Below are positions 44,421-52,886 of a stretch of DNA of 64,000 nucleotides, piece after piece; positions within the stretch are counted from its first letter, which is position 1, and every line of letters begins with the position of its first letter. The notes under the pieces are model-generated. The model worked only from the letters and a program-made list of their open reading frames with translations. It did no database searches and was not told the DNA's origin. The stretch lies in contig NZ_JAAGWK010000005.1 of the NCBI RefSeq assembly GCF_010685995.1, positions 248,001-312,000 of the forward strand, in the 5' to 3' direction. A program made the position numbers and the translations under genes. Source of the stretch: Goekera deserti (GTDB lineage: Bacteria; Actinomycetota; Actinomycetes; Mycobacteriales; Geodermatophilaceae).

Positions 44421-44708
44421 ATGACGGACTCGCCGCACGTGCAGCACCCGGACGCCGCAGGCCGGACCGAGGCCGTGGCCGCGCGCGAGCGAGGCCTGCG
44501 CCGGCTGCGGGTCCTCACCGCGTCACTGGCCGCCGCGGTGGTGGTGGGCACCGGCGCGCTCACCGTGGCCGTCGCGTCGGACACCGAGGCCGCGACGACG
44601 GGCACCGACCCGGCCGACGGCAGCACGCAGGCGGGCGGGATCGCGGCCGGGGACGCGCCCGGGGCGTCCACCGGCCACCACGCGGACGCCTCCAGCGGCG
44701 CCTCGTGA
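44421..44708 (+). CDS. Small single-helix protein with flavinylation-like tail
   Basis: 95 residues: a cytoplasmic N-terminus of about 28 residues, one helix (about 29-52, LRVLTASLAAAVVVGTGALT) and an exported Ala/Gly/Ser/Thr-rich tail. The tail ends DASSGAS, which fits the ApbE target pattern D-x-x-(S/T)-G-A-(T/S), and also holds the weaker ADGSTQAG and GDAPGAST. GGGGAG precedes the ATG at 44421. It overlaps apbE by four bases (GTGA), so it may be the protein that ApbE loads with FMN. A chance match in a low-complexity tail remains possible. No FMN-bind domain is present. Confidence 0.7.
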   Translation: MTDSPHVQHPDAAGRTEAVAARERGLRRLRVLTASLAAAVVVGTGALTVAVASDTEAATTGTDPADGSTQAGGIAAGDAPGASTGHHADASSGAS

Positions 44709-45625
44709 CCGCCGCCGCCGAGTGGTCGGCCTGGACCTGCCGGGTGCGCCTGGTCGTCACCGACCCGGCGGCCCTCGCGCCGGGCCGGGCGCTGCTGACC
44801 CGCCGGATGGCCGCGGTCGACCGGGCCTGCAGCCGGTTCCGGGCCGACTCGGAGCTGTCCCTGCTCGGTCGCGCCGGTGGTGGGTGGACCCCGGTCAGCC
44901 CGTTGCTGGCCGAGGCCCTCGCGGTCGCACTCCGCGCCGCCGAGCTCACCGACGGGGACGTCGACCCGACCGTGGGCGGGGCCCTGGTGTCCCTCGCCCA
45001 CGACGGTGACCCGCTCGGGACCGGCGCCCGCGCCGAGCCCGCGGTGGTGCCGGCGCCCGGCTGGCACACCGTCGAGCTGGACCGGGCGGCCGGCCGGGTG
45101 CGGGTGCCCGCGGGGGTGCTGCTCGACCTGGGGGCCACCGCGAAGGCGTGGACCGCCGACCGGGCCGCGGCGGAGATCACCGCGGCGACCGGCAGCGGCG
45201 TGCTCGTCGCCATCGGCGGGGACGTCGCCGTGGCAGGCCCCGCCCCGGCCGGGGGCTGGCGGGTGCGAGTCGAGGACGTGACCGCCCCACTGGACCGCCG
45301 CCCGACCGGCCCGTGCGCCGTGGTGACCGTGCGCTCCGGTGGCCTGGCCACCTCCGGCACCCGTGCCCGGCGCTGGCAGCAGGCCGGACTGCACCTGCAC
45401 CACCTGCTCGACCCGCGCACCGGCCTGCCCGCCCGGCCCGTCTGGCGCACCGTCTCGGTGGCGGCCGGCAGCTGCGTGGACGCCAACACCGTGAGCACCG
45501 CGACCGTGGTGCGCGGCGACGGGGCCTGGCCGTGGCTGCGGGCGGTCCGGGTACCGGCCCGGCTGGTCACCGAGGACGGCGCGGTGCTCACCGTCGGCGG
45601 CTGGCCCGCGGAGTCGGCCGCATGA
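44705..45625 (+). CDS. apbE: FAD:protein FMN transferase (ApbE)
   Basis: 306 residues. ApbE moves FMN from FAD to a Thr or Ser of an exported target protein, outside the membrane or near it. Signatures are VDRACSRFRADSEL, the Mg/FAD segment LLDLGATAKAWTADRA, IGGDVAVAG and HHLLDPRTGLPA, with a C-terminal metal region SCVDANTVSTATVV. No signal peptide is obvious. The GTG at 44705 overlaps the stop of the small upstream gene, and its own stop overlaps the next ATG. Its place in this run implies a flavinylated partner in the same cluster. Confidence 0.9.
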   Translation: MTAAAEWSAWTCRVRLVVTDPAALAPGRALLTRRMAAVDRACSRFRADSELSLLGRAGGGWTPVSPLLAEALAVALRAAELTDGDVDPTVGGALVSLAHDGDPLGTGARAEPAVVPAPGWHTVELDRAAGRVRVPAGVLLDLGATAKAWTADRAAAEITAATGSGVLVAIGGDVAVAGPAPAGGWRVRVEDVTAPLDRRPTGPCAVVTVRSGGLATSGTRARRWQQAGLHLHHLLDPRTGLPARPVWRTVSVAAGSCVDANTVSTATVVRGDGAWPWLRAVRVPARLVTEDGAVLTVGGWPAESAA

Positions 45626-46242
45626 GCGACAGCAGCCTGCTCTGGTACCTGAACCGGTCGACCGGGCTGGTCCTGCTGCTGACGATGACGCTCACGATCG
45701 TGCTGGGTGTCGCGGTGCAGCGGCAGGCCCGGCTGCCCGGCCTGCCCCGGTTCGGCGTCGTCGGCCTGCACCGTTCCGTCGCGCTGCTCTCCGCGGTGCT
45801 GCTGGCCGTGCACGTGGTCACCGCGGTGGTCGACGGCTACGTGGACGTCGGCCCGGTCGACGCCGTGGTGCCGTACATCAGCGGCTACCGCACGCCCTGG
45901 GTGGGCCTGGGCACGATCGCCCTGGACCTCGTGCTGCTCGTGGTGGGCACCAGCCTGCTGCGCGGCAGGCTGCCCGCCGGGCTGTGGCGGGCCGTGCACC
46001 TGACGTCGTACCTGCTCTGGCCGATCGCCTTCCTGCACGGCCTGGGCACCGGCACCGACCTGGGGTCCGGCTGGGCCCTCGTCCCGGCGGTCGGGTGCGC
46101 AGTGGCCGTGCTGGCAGCCTCCGCCGTCGCGCTGGGCTCCCGACTGCGGACGCTGCCCGCCGCCGAGCGGGCACGCGCCGCGCTGGCCGCCTCGTCCCCC
46201 GTCGCCGGCGGCACACCCGTCGGCACCTTCCGGAACGGCTGA
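45622..46242 (+). CDS. Ferric reductase-like transmembrane protein
   Basis: 206 residues with about five to six helices of the ferric reductase-like fold. Heme-ligand candidates are the histidines in VVGLHRSVALLSAVLLAVHVV (two, 14 residues apart as is usual) and in LWRAVHLTSYLLWPIAFLHG (two, 13 apart). It would carry electrons across the membrane through b-type hemes. There is no attached FAD/NAD domain, so electrons probably come from the NuoF-like protein and ferredoxin downstream. The ATG at 45622 overlaps the apbE stop (ATGA). Confidence 0.88.
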   Translation: MSDSSLLWYLNRSTGLVLLLTMTLTIVLGVAVQRQARLPGLPRFGVVGLHRSVALLSAVLLAVHVVTAVVDGYVDVGPVDAVVPYISGYRTPWVGLGTIALDLVLLVVGTSLLRGRLPAGLWRAVHLTSYLLWPIAFLHGLGTGTDLGSGWALVPAVGCAVAVLAASAVALGSRLRTLPAAERARAALAASSPVAGGTPVGTFRNG

Positions 46243-46245
46243 ACG

Positions 46246-47445
46246 GTGACCGCTGTGCTCTCCCCCGGTTTGCTTGCCGCCGGCGACCCGACCCTCGCCA
46301 CCCACCTCGCGGTGCACGGACCGCTGCGGCCGCCAGCACCGGACGCGGTCGCCGACCTGGCGGCCGCGCACGGCCTGACCGGCCGCGGCGGCGCGGGCTT
46401 CCCGGTCGCGGTCAAGCTCCGCGCGGTGGCCGGTGCGGCGCACGCCGGCCGGCGCCGGGCGGTCGTCGTCGGCAACGGGGCGGAGGGCGAGCCCGCCGCG
46501 CACAAGGACGCCGTGCTGCTCGCCCGGGCACCGCACCTCGTGCTCGACGGGCTGCAGCTGGTCGCTGCGGCGACCGGCGCCGACGACGCCGTGCTCGCCG
46601 TCCCCGGGCCGGTCGTGGCGGTGCTGGAGCGGCACCTCGCGGAGCGGGCCGACCCGGTGCCCGTGCGGCTGGTCGCCGTGCCCGACCGGTTCCTGGCCGG
46701 TGAGGAGTCCGCGCTGGTGTCGGTCGTGGACGGCGGCCCGCCGCTGCCCCGCAGCAAGCGCCCCCCGGTGCGGGAACGCGGAGTGGCCGGGCGGCCCTCC
46801 CTGGTGCAGAACGTCGAGACGCTGGCCCGGCTGGCGCTGCTGGCCCGGGGCGACCGGCGGGCCGCGGCGGGCGTTCTGGTCACCCGGCACGCCGCCGGGC
46901 TGCCCGTCGACGTCGCCGACGTCCCGCTCACCGCCCGGCTGGACGCGGTGCTCCCGCTCGCCACCGGCGTGCAGGCCGTGCTGGTGGGCGGGTACCACGG
47001 CAGCTGGCTGACCGTCGGGACCGCCGCCGGGGTGACGCTGGAGCCGGCGGAGCTGGCCGGCGTGGGCGCCGCGCTGGGCGCCGGGGTGCTGGCCGCGCTG
47101 CCCGAGGACCGCTGCGGCCTCGTCGAGACCGCCCGGGTCGTCGGCCACCTGGCCGAGCAGTCGGCAGGCCGTTGCGGGCCCTGCCTGAACGGGCTGCCCC
47201 GGATCGCCGCGGCGCTGCAGGCGCTGGCCCGGCCCGGCCCGCCGCACCCGGGACTGCTGGCCGACCTGGGCCGCTGGTGCGGCCTCGTCGTGGGCCGCGG
47301 GGCGTGCTCGCACCCCGACGGCAGCGTGCGCCTGGTCGCCAGCGCGCTGCGGGTCTTCGAGCCCGAGCTGGCGGTGCACGCGTCCGGCTGCTGCCGCGCC
47401 CGCCCGGGCACCGCCCCGTTCCTGCCGCTGGGGAGCGGGGCGTGA
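46246..47445 (+). CDS. NuoF-like flavin and iron-sulfur oxidoreductase subunit
   Basis: 399 residues resembling the NADH/FMN-binding subunit NuoF of complex I. LTGRGGAGFPVAVKL is the flavin-binding glycine motif, GNGAEGEPAAHKDAVLL matches NuoF, an SLBB-like middle part follows, and the Fe-S region reads SAGRCGPCLNG with a later GRGACSHPDG. Compared with NuoF (S-C-G-x-C-x2-C), the first cysteine is Ala, so the cluster may use another cysteine such as that in RWCGLV. The GTG at 46246 lies 3 nt after the ferric reductase stop. It may feed electrons to the membrane protein. Confidence 0.85.
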   Translation: MTAVLSPGLLAAGDPTLATHLAVHGPLRPPAPDAVADLAAAHGLTGRGGAGFPVAVKLRAVAGAAHAGRRRAVVVGNGAEGEPAAHKDAVLLARAPHLVLDGLQLVAAATGADDAVLAVPGPVVAVLERHLAERADPVPVRLVAVPDRFLAGEESALVSVVDGGPPLPRSKRPPVRERGVAGRPSLVQNVETLARLALLARGDRRAAAGVLVTRHAAGLPVDVADVPLTARLDAVLPLATGVQAVLVGGYHGSWLTVGTAAGVTLEPAELAGVGAALGAGVLAALPEDRCGLVETARVVGHLAEQSAGRCGPCLNGLPRIAAALQALARPGPPHPGLLADLGRWCGLVVGRGACSHPDGSVRLVASALRVFEPELAVHASGCCRARPGTAPFLPLGSGA

Positions 47446-47654
47446 GCCGGGCCGAGCGCCTGGTCCTGGACCCGATCGGCTGCCGGGGTCACGGGGTGTG
47501 CGCCGAGCTGCTGCCCGAGCGGATCACCCTGGACGAGTGGGGGTTCCCCCTGCTGGCACCCGGCGACCTCCCGGCCGGGCTGCACCGCAGCGCCCGGCGC
47601 GCCGTCGCCGCCTGCCCGGCGCGAGCCCTGGACCTGGACGTGGAGCGGCACTGA
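47442..47654 (+). CDS. Ferredoxin, single 3Fe-4S or 4Fe-4S type
   Basis: 70 residues with GCRGHGVC (Cys14, Cys20) and AACPARAL (Cys58). This is the three-cysteine pattern of small actinobacterial ferredoxins that usually hold a [3Fe-4S] cluster. The GTG at 47442 overlaps the stop of the NuoF-like gene (GTGA), so it is the last gene of a coupled run with apbE, the ferric reductase-like gene and the NuoF-like gene. It probably exchanges electrons with the NuoF-like protein. Confidence 0.88.
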   Translation: MSRAERLVLDPIGCRGHGVCAELLPERITLDEWGFPLLAPGDLPAGLHRSARRAVAACPARALDLDVERH

Positions 47655-47731
47655 GGCCCGCACCGGGCACCTCCAGCCACTTCCTGGCGCGCACACAGGG
47701 AACGGGCAGGGTCGGCTCGCACAGTGTGCCC

Positions 47732-48490
47732 ATGACGACGACCGCAGCGCCCGTGTCCCAGTCCCCCGCGAGCACCGCCCGCGCCCAGCTCACCCGGCCG
47801 GACGGCTCCGCCCTCCGGGTGCTGGTCGTCGACGACGAGCAGTCGCTGTGCGAGCTGCTGTCGATGGCGCTGCGGTACGAGGGCTGGGAGGTGCGCACCG
47901 CGGTCAGCGGCGCCGCCGCCGTCACCCAGGCACGCGAGTTCCGCCCGGACGCCGTCGTCCTGGACGTGATGCTGCCCGACATGGACGGCCTGGAGGTGCT
48001 GCGCCGGCTGCGCGCGGACCAGCCGCTGGTGCCGGTGGTCTTCCTGACCGCCCGGGACGCCGTGGAGGACCGCATCGCCGGGCTCACCGCCGGCGGCGAC
48101 GACTACGTGACCAAGCCGTTCAGCCTGGAGGAGGTCGCGGCACGTCTCCGTGGACTGCTGCGCCGCACCAGCCGTACCGTGTCCGACGACGGGTTGCTCG
48201 TGGTGGGCGACCTGACCCTGGACGAGGAGAGCCACGAGGTGACCCGCGGCGGCACCGACATCCGGCTCACCGCCACCGAGTTCGAGCTGCTCCGCTACCT
48301 GATGCGCAACCCGAAGCGGGTGCTGTCGAAGGCGCAGATCCTGGACCGGGTGTGGCAGTACGACTTCGGCGGCCAGGGCAACATCGTCGAGCTCTACATC
48401 TCCTACCTGCGCCGCAAGATCGACGCCGGCCGCAGCCCGATGATCCACACCCTGCGGGGCGCGGGTTACGTGATCAAGCCAGCCGTCTGA
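47732..48490 (+). CDS. OmpR-type response regulator
   Basis: 252 residues: a receiver domain (about 28-142, acidic pair Asp34-Asp35, phosphoacceptor Asp78 in VVLDVMLPDMDG, Thr and Lys in FLTARDA and VTKPFS) and a winged-helix DNA-binding domain (about 155-250, FELLRYLMRNPKRVLSKAQI). The N-terminal tail is slightly long. It resembles the TrcR/TcrA-like regulators of actinobacteria. The ATG at 47732 has no ribosome site and may be leaderless (CACAGT at 47720-47725). Its stop overlaps the histidine kinase ATG. Confidence 0.93.
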   Translation: MTTTAAPVSQSPASTARAQLTRPDGSALRVLVVDDEQSLCELLSMALRYEGWEVRTAVSGAAAVTQAREFRPDAVVLDVMLPDMDGLEVLRRLRADQPLVPVVFLTARDAVEDRIAGLTAGGDDYVTKPFSLEEVAARLRGLLRRTSRTVSDDGLLVVGDLTLDEESHEVTRGGTDIRLTATEFELLRYLMRNPKRVLSKAQILDRVWQYDFGGQGNIVELYISYLRRKIDAGRSPMIHTLRGAGYVIKPAV

Positions 48491-50163
48491 TGGCGGAGCG
48501 GTCCGCGCCCCCCTCGACGCAGCGACGCCTGTCGCTGCGGGCGCGGCTGCTCCTCGCGTTCTTCGTCCCGCTGGTCGTCGCCCTCGCCCTCGTCGCCCTC
48601 GTGGCGACGACGGCGGTGCAGCGCGAGCTCCGGTCCCAGGTGGACAGCCGGCTCGCCGACGCCGTCAGCCGGGCCGCCATGGTCGACGACCGCGACCCAC
48701 CCCCCATGGCGTCGCCCGGCGGCCGCGACGACGGCGGCGATGGCGATGGCGACGGGTACCCCGGCCCGGAGTTCCTCGGGGTGCGCGGTCAGGACGCGCA
48801 GACCCTGGGCGCCCGCGTCGTCCAGGGCGTCTGCACGCAGGCCGGCGTCATCGGCGACCGCGGCACCGACGTCGAGCTCACCACCGCCCAGAAGGCACTC
48901 GTGGCCGGGCTGGCGCCGGACGAGGGCCCGCAGACCGTGGACCTCGGCGGCGAGCTGGGCAGCTACCGGGTCGTGGCCCGCAGCAGCACCACCGCCCCCG
49001 GCACGGTCGACGTCCTGGGGCTGCCCCTGGGACGCACCGAGCAGGCGGTCGGCAACCTGGTCGCCGTCGAGATCGCCATCGGCACCGTGGCCCTGGTGGG
49101 CGCCATGCTCACCGCCTACCTGGTCATCCGTCGCACGCTGCGCCCGCTGCACCGGGTGGCCACCACCGCCACCCGCGTCGCGGAGCTCCCGCTGTCCAGC
49201 GGTGAGGTGCGCCTCGTGGAGCGGGTGCCGCCCGCCGACACCGACACGCACACCGAGGTCGGCCAGGTGGGCGCGGCCCTGAACCGGCTGCTGGACCACG
49301 TCGAGACGTCGCTGGCCGCCCGGCAGGCCTCGGAGACCCAGGTGCGCCAGTTCGTCGCCGACGCCAGCCACGAGCTGCGCACCCCGCTGGCCTCGATCCG
49401 CGGCTACTCCGAGCTGGTGCGGCGCAGCGGCACCGAGGTGCCCCCGGACGTCGGTCACGCGCTGCGCCGGGTGGAGTCCGAGGCGGTGCGCATGTCGGTG
49501 CTGGTCGACGACCTGCTGCTGCTCGCCCGGCTCGACGCCGGCCGGGAGATCACCGCCGGCGAGGTCGACCTCTCCGCCCTGGCGGTGGACACCGTCAGTG
49601 ACGCGCACGCCGCCGGGCCCGGCCACCACTGGCGCCTCGACCTGCCCGACGCCGGCGTGCTGGTGCCCGGCGACGAGCCTCGGCTGCACCAGGTGCTGGC
49701 CAACCTGCTGGCCAACACCCGCACGCACACCCCCGCGGGCACCACCGCGACCGTGCGGCTGCGGACCGAGGGCGACTGGGCGGTGCTGCAGGTCGTCGAC
49801 GACGGCCCCGGCATCCCGCCCGAGCTGGTCGGGCACGTGTTCGAGCGGTTCGCCCGGGGCGACTCGTCCCGCGGCCGGGAGGCCGGCAGCACCGGCCTCG
49901 GCCTGGCCATCGTGCACGCGGTGGTGGCCGCGCACGGCGGCACCGTGCAGGTGCAGAGCGTGCCGGGGTGCACCACGTTCACCGTCCGGCTGCCGGGTGC
50001 GGTGCTCGCCCCCGCCGACCAGGACCCCGAGTCCGAGGCCGACCCGGACGACGAGCCGGACACTGGTCCTCTGTCCGGAGCCCCCGAGGACGCCGCCGCC
50101 GAGACTGCCGCCGGCGCCCGGCGGCCGGTCGCCCTGCGCACCGACGGGCACGCCGCCGACTGA
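48490..50163 (+). CDS. Sensor histidine kinase
   Basis: 557 residues. Helix 1 (about 20-40) and helix 2 (about 185-212) flank an extracellular sensor domain of about 140 residues that carries an unusual run of Asp and Gly (GGRDDGGDGDGDGYPG). A HAMP domain, HisKA (ASHELRTPLASIRGYSEL, His294) and HATPase_c (NLLANTRTH, DDGPGIP, GSTGLGLAI) follow, then an acidic tail of about 55 residues. The Asp-rich stretch could bind a cation, but this is speculative. It is coupled to the response regulator by a TGATG overlap and is expected to phosphorylate it. Confidence 0.93.
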   Translation: MAERSAPPSTQRRLSLRARLLLAFFVPLVVALALVALVATTAVQRELRSQVDSRLADAVSRAAMVDDRDPPPMASPGGRDDGGDGDGDGYPGPEFLGVRGQDAQTLGARVVQGVCTQAGVIGDRGTDVELTTAQKALVAGLAPDEGPQTVDLGGELGSYRVVARSSTTAPGTVDVLGLPLGRTEQAVGNLVAVEIAIGTVALVGAMLTAYLVIRRTLRPLHRVATTATRVAELPLSSGEVRLVERVPPADTDTHTEVGQVGAALNRLLDHVETSLAARQASETQVRQFVADASHELRTPLASIRGYSELVRRSGTEVPPDVGHALRRVESEAVRMSVLVDDLLLLARLDAGREITAGEVDLSALAVDTVSDAHAAGPGHHWRLDLPDAGVLVPGDEPRLHQVLANLLANTRTHTPAGTTATVRLRTEGDWAVLQVVDDGPGIPPELVGHVFERFARGDSSRGREAGSTGLGLAIVHAVVAAHGGTVQVQSVPGCTTFTVRLPGAVLAPADQDPESEADPDDEPDTGPLSGAPEDAAAETAAGARRPVALRTDGHAAD

Positions 50164-50312
50164 GCGGCCCGCGCGGCGCCACCCCTACGGAGGAGACCTG
50201 CCACGCAGGTGCCGCGGCAGCTTGGAGGGCGCTGTCCGGGTCGGTTAGCGTCGGCGGACTGGCCGGCTGGCGGATCGTGGACCGGCCGGGCGCAGCAGCT
50301 CCCGGAGGAAGC

Positions 50313-52445
50313 GTGTCCGAGCACGGCGGAGAACGACCGAGGCAGGACCAGGTCCCGGGGGGACAGGGTGCCGACGAGCACCGGCCGGACGGTGGGCCGG
50401 CTGCGCCCGCGCCGGCCGACCCCGCCGGCCCGGACGCGGTGGCCGACATCCGGCGGCTGGCGCCCCCACCGCCGCCTCCGGCGGCCGGACGCACCCAGCT
50501 CCCGCACGGCAGTCACCCCCAGGGCGGGCAGCCGTCCGGCGGTCAGGCGTACGGCCAGCAGCCTCCCGGCGGGCAGCCGGGCCCCTGGACCGGGCAGCAG
50601 GCCCCGGGCCAGCAGCCGGCGTGGCAGCAGCCGGCCGGGGACCCCGACCCGTGGCAGCCCGCCACCCCGGCCCCGCCCTCGTGGGACCGCACCGTGCAGC
50701 AGCCCGCACCCGGTCCCGGCCGGGGCGGGCAGGCCGAGGGTCAGCCGGAGTGGGGCCAGCCCGCCGGTCCGCCGTCCGGCTGGGGGGCCGCGGCCCCGAC
50801 CCAGCAGCCCGGGCAGGGCTGGGGTCAGGCCGCCCCCGCCGGCGGCTGGGGCCAGCAGGCCGGCGCCCCGCCGGCCTGGGAGCAGCCGGCTGGCGCCCCG
50901 CCGGCATGGGGGCAGGCCCCGGGCGCCCCGCCGGCGTGGGGGCAGCCGGCCGGCGGCCCGCAGTCGTGGGGACAGCCCGGTGCGCCGGCCGGCTGGCCGG
51001 CCGACGACCAGCAGCAGACCCGCGTGCAGCAGGCGGCGCCGGGCCTGTCGGCGACCGCCTGGGTGCCGCCGATCGCCACCCCCCGGCGCTCGAAGCGCCC
51101 GCTGCTCATCGGACTCGCCGCGGTGGTGGTGCTCGCACTGGTGGCCGGCGGGCTGTTCCTGCTGCTGCGCCCGGACTCCCCGACGTGGGACGGGCGCACC
51201 ATCGCCCAGCCCGAGTCCGTGCTCTCCGACGCCGAGCAGGCACTGACCGCCTACGCCGAGGAGCGCAACGGCGTCACCAACGACTCCTCGGCCTGCTGGT
51301 TCGAGGAGACCGGCGACGGCTCCGACGTGCGGGACTCGGCCGTGTGCGGGCCGGTGCTCTTCGTGGACGGCGACCCCGAGCAGGCCTACCTGCGCTTCGG
51401 TCTCACCGCCGACGACGGCAGCGGCGACGCCCGGCTGACCGTCAGCGACGAGCCGGAGAGCCCCGACCCGTCGGCGCTGCCGAACAGCGAGCTGCTCACC
51501 CGGCCCGACGGGCGCACCCCGCCGGACGGCGCCGGCGGCCTGGAGGTGCCCACCGCACCCGCGGCCGACCCGGGCGCGGTGCTCGCCGGCCCCTTCGAGG
51601 ACCTCGACTTCACCGAGCCCACCGGACCCGCGACGCTCGTCGGCCCGGCCGCGGCGATCACCGTCACCGGCCTCGCCCGCCCCGACCGGGTCGGCAACGG
51701 CGACGACGCCCGCCGCCCGGCCGACGGCGAGGTGTTCCTGGCCGTCCGCTACACCGTGGAGGGCGGCGCCGGCGTCTCCGACGTCCCGCCGTCGCTGGGC
51801 TACCGGGTCGGCGAGGCCGACACCGTGCCCGTCGACCCGGCCCTGGTCACGCCGGGAGCCACGGTCGAGGCGGTGGTCAGCGCGCCGGCCGACGTCACGC
51901 TGGCCGACCTGGTCGTCGTGGACGGCGCGTTCACCCAGACGCTGTCGCTGCTGGACGGCGCCCCCGGGGCGGGCAACATCGTGGTGCTGACCCGCACGAA
52001 CGTGAGCCAGCTGGTCGACGCCAACCAGTCGCTGTCGGGCAACGGCACCTCCCCCGGCCTGCCGGTGCCCACGCCGGTGACGCTGTCGGTCACCGTCAAC
52101 GAGGTGCGCCTGCAGTGGTTCCCCGGGACCGGCGTCACCGTCTACCCCTCGGCCCCGGACCGGGCGTTCCTGATGCTGGACGAGGAGGGCACCACCGGGC
52201 TGCCCGGGTCGACCAGTGGCCGCTCGCCGTCCTCGCTGTGGTCGCTGGTGCTGCCCGACGGCACCGTCGTGGGCTCCCAGGACCTCGCCGCGGACCCGCT
52301 GTTCATCGCCACCGGCTTCGACGTCCCGGCCGACTTCACCACCGGCACGCTGGTGTTCGGCGGCGTCGGCACCTACGTGGACGGCGGCGTGCTCGACTTC
52401 GGCGGCGCGACCGTCCAGTTCCCGGTCGAGATCCCGGCCGGCTAG
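50313..52445 (+). CDS. Large membrane protein with a Gln/Gly/Pro/Trp repeat region
   Basis: 710 residues. The N-terminal ~250 residues are cytoplasmic and disordered, rich in Q, P, G and W, with about four near-repeats of GAPPAWGQPA (about 185-235). One helix (about 272-292, after RRSKRP) follows, then a large extracellular region of about 415 residues in two beta-rich parts. That region includes DSSACWFEETGDGSDVRDSAVC (a likely disulfide) and VTVNEVRLQWFPGTGV. GGAGGA precedes the GTG at 50313. It follows the histidine kinase by 150 bp and may be a target or sensor partner. The family is unnamed. Confidence 0.8.
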   Translation: MSEHGGERPRQDQVPGGQGADEHRPDGGPAAPAPADPAGPDAVADIRRLAPPPPPPAAGRTQLPHGSHPQGGQPSGGQAYGQQPPGGQPGPWTGQQAPGQQPAWQQPAGDPDPWQPATPAPPSWDRTVQQPAPGPGRGGQAEGQPEWGQPAGPPSGWGAAAPTQQPGQGWGQAAPAGGWGQQAGAPPAWEQPAGAPPAWGQAPGAPPAWGQPAGGPQSWGQPGAPAGWPADDQQQTRVQQAAPGLSATAWVPPIATPRRSKRPLLIGLAAVVVLALVAGGLFLLLRPDSPTWDGRTIAQPESVLSDAEQALTAYAEERNGVTNDSSACWFEETGDGSDVRDSAVCGPVLFVDGDPEQAYLRFGLTADDGSGDARLTVSDEPESPDPSALPNSELLTRPDGRTPPDGAGGLEVPTAPAADPGAVLAGPFEDLDFTEPTGPATLVGPAAAITVTGLARPDRVGNGDDARRPADGEVFLAVRYTVEGGAGVSDVPPSLGYRVGEADTVPVDPALVTPGATVEAVVSAPADVTLADLVVVDGAFTQTLSLLDGAPGAGNIVVLTRTNVSQLVDANQSLSGNGTSPGLPVPTPVTLSVTVNEVRLQWFPGTGVTVYPSAPDRAFLMLDEEGTTGLPGSTSGRSPSSLWSLVLPDGTVVGSQDLAADPLFIATGFDVPADFTTGTLVFGGVGTYVDGGVLDFGGATVQFPVEIPAG

Positions 52446-52452
52446 CGGGACG

Positions 52453-52477
52453 GGCCCGGCTGCCCGGCAGCCGGGCC
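52453..52477. terminator. Two-way terminator hairpin
   Basis: GGCCCGGCTGCC (52453-52464) is the inverted complement of 52466-52477, so a long GC stem forms with the centre as loop. It lies between the convergent ends of the membrane protein gene and the pca operon. Confidence 0.75.
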
Positions 52478-52481
52478 GGGC

Positions 52482-52886
52482 TCAGCCCCGCAGCTCCGCG
52501 AGCAGCGGCTTGGCCACCGCGAGGGCGTGGTTGGCCGCCGGGACGCCCGCGTAGACGGCGGTGTGCAGGCACACCTCGGCGATCTCGGCGTCCGTGAGGC
52601 CGTTGTGCACGGCCGCCTTCACGTGCAGCGCGAACTCGTCCCAGTGCCGCAGCGACGCGGTGATGGCCAGGGTCAGCATGCTGCGCTCGCGCAGGTCCAG
52701 CCCCGGCCGCTGCCACACGTCGCCCCAGGCCACCCGGGTGATGAAGTCCTGGAAGTCCGCGGTCAGCGGCGTGACGCCGGCGACGGCGCGGTCGACGTGC
52801 TCGTCGCCCAGCACCTCGCGCCGGGTGCGCATGCCGGCCGCGCGCCGCTCGTCGTCGGTGGTGGGCGGGTTCTCGGGGTCGGTCAT
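52482..52886 (-). CDS. pcaC: 4-carboxymuconolactone decarboxylase
   Basis: 134 residues, the normal PcaC length. It decarboxylates gamma-carboxymuconolactone to beta-ketoadipate enol-lactone. Family features are RREVLGDEHVDRA, WGDVWQRPGLDLRERSMLTL, EFALHVKAAVHNGLTDAEI and the CLHTAVYAGVPAANHAL end with its conserved Cys and His. GGAGG precedes the ATG at 52886, which overlaps the pcaD stop (ATGA). It is the last gene of the pcaHGBDC run. In many actinobacteria pcaC and pcaD are fused as pcaL; here they are separate. Confidence 0.93.
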   Translation of the reverse strand: MTDPENPPTTDDERRAAGMRTRREVLGDEHVDRAVAGVTPLTADFQDFITRVAWGDVWQRPGLDLRERSMLTLAITASLRHWDEFALHVKAAVHNGLTDAEIAEVCLHTAVYAGVPAANHALAVAKPLLAELRG

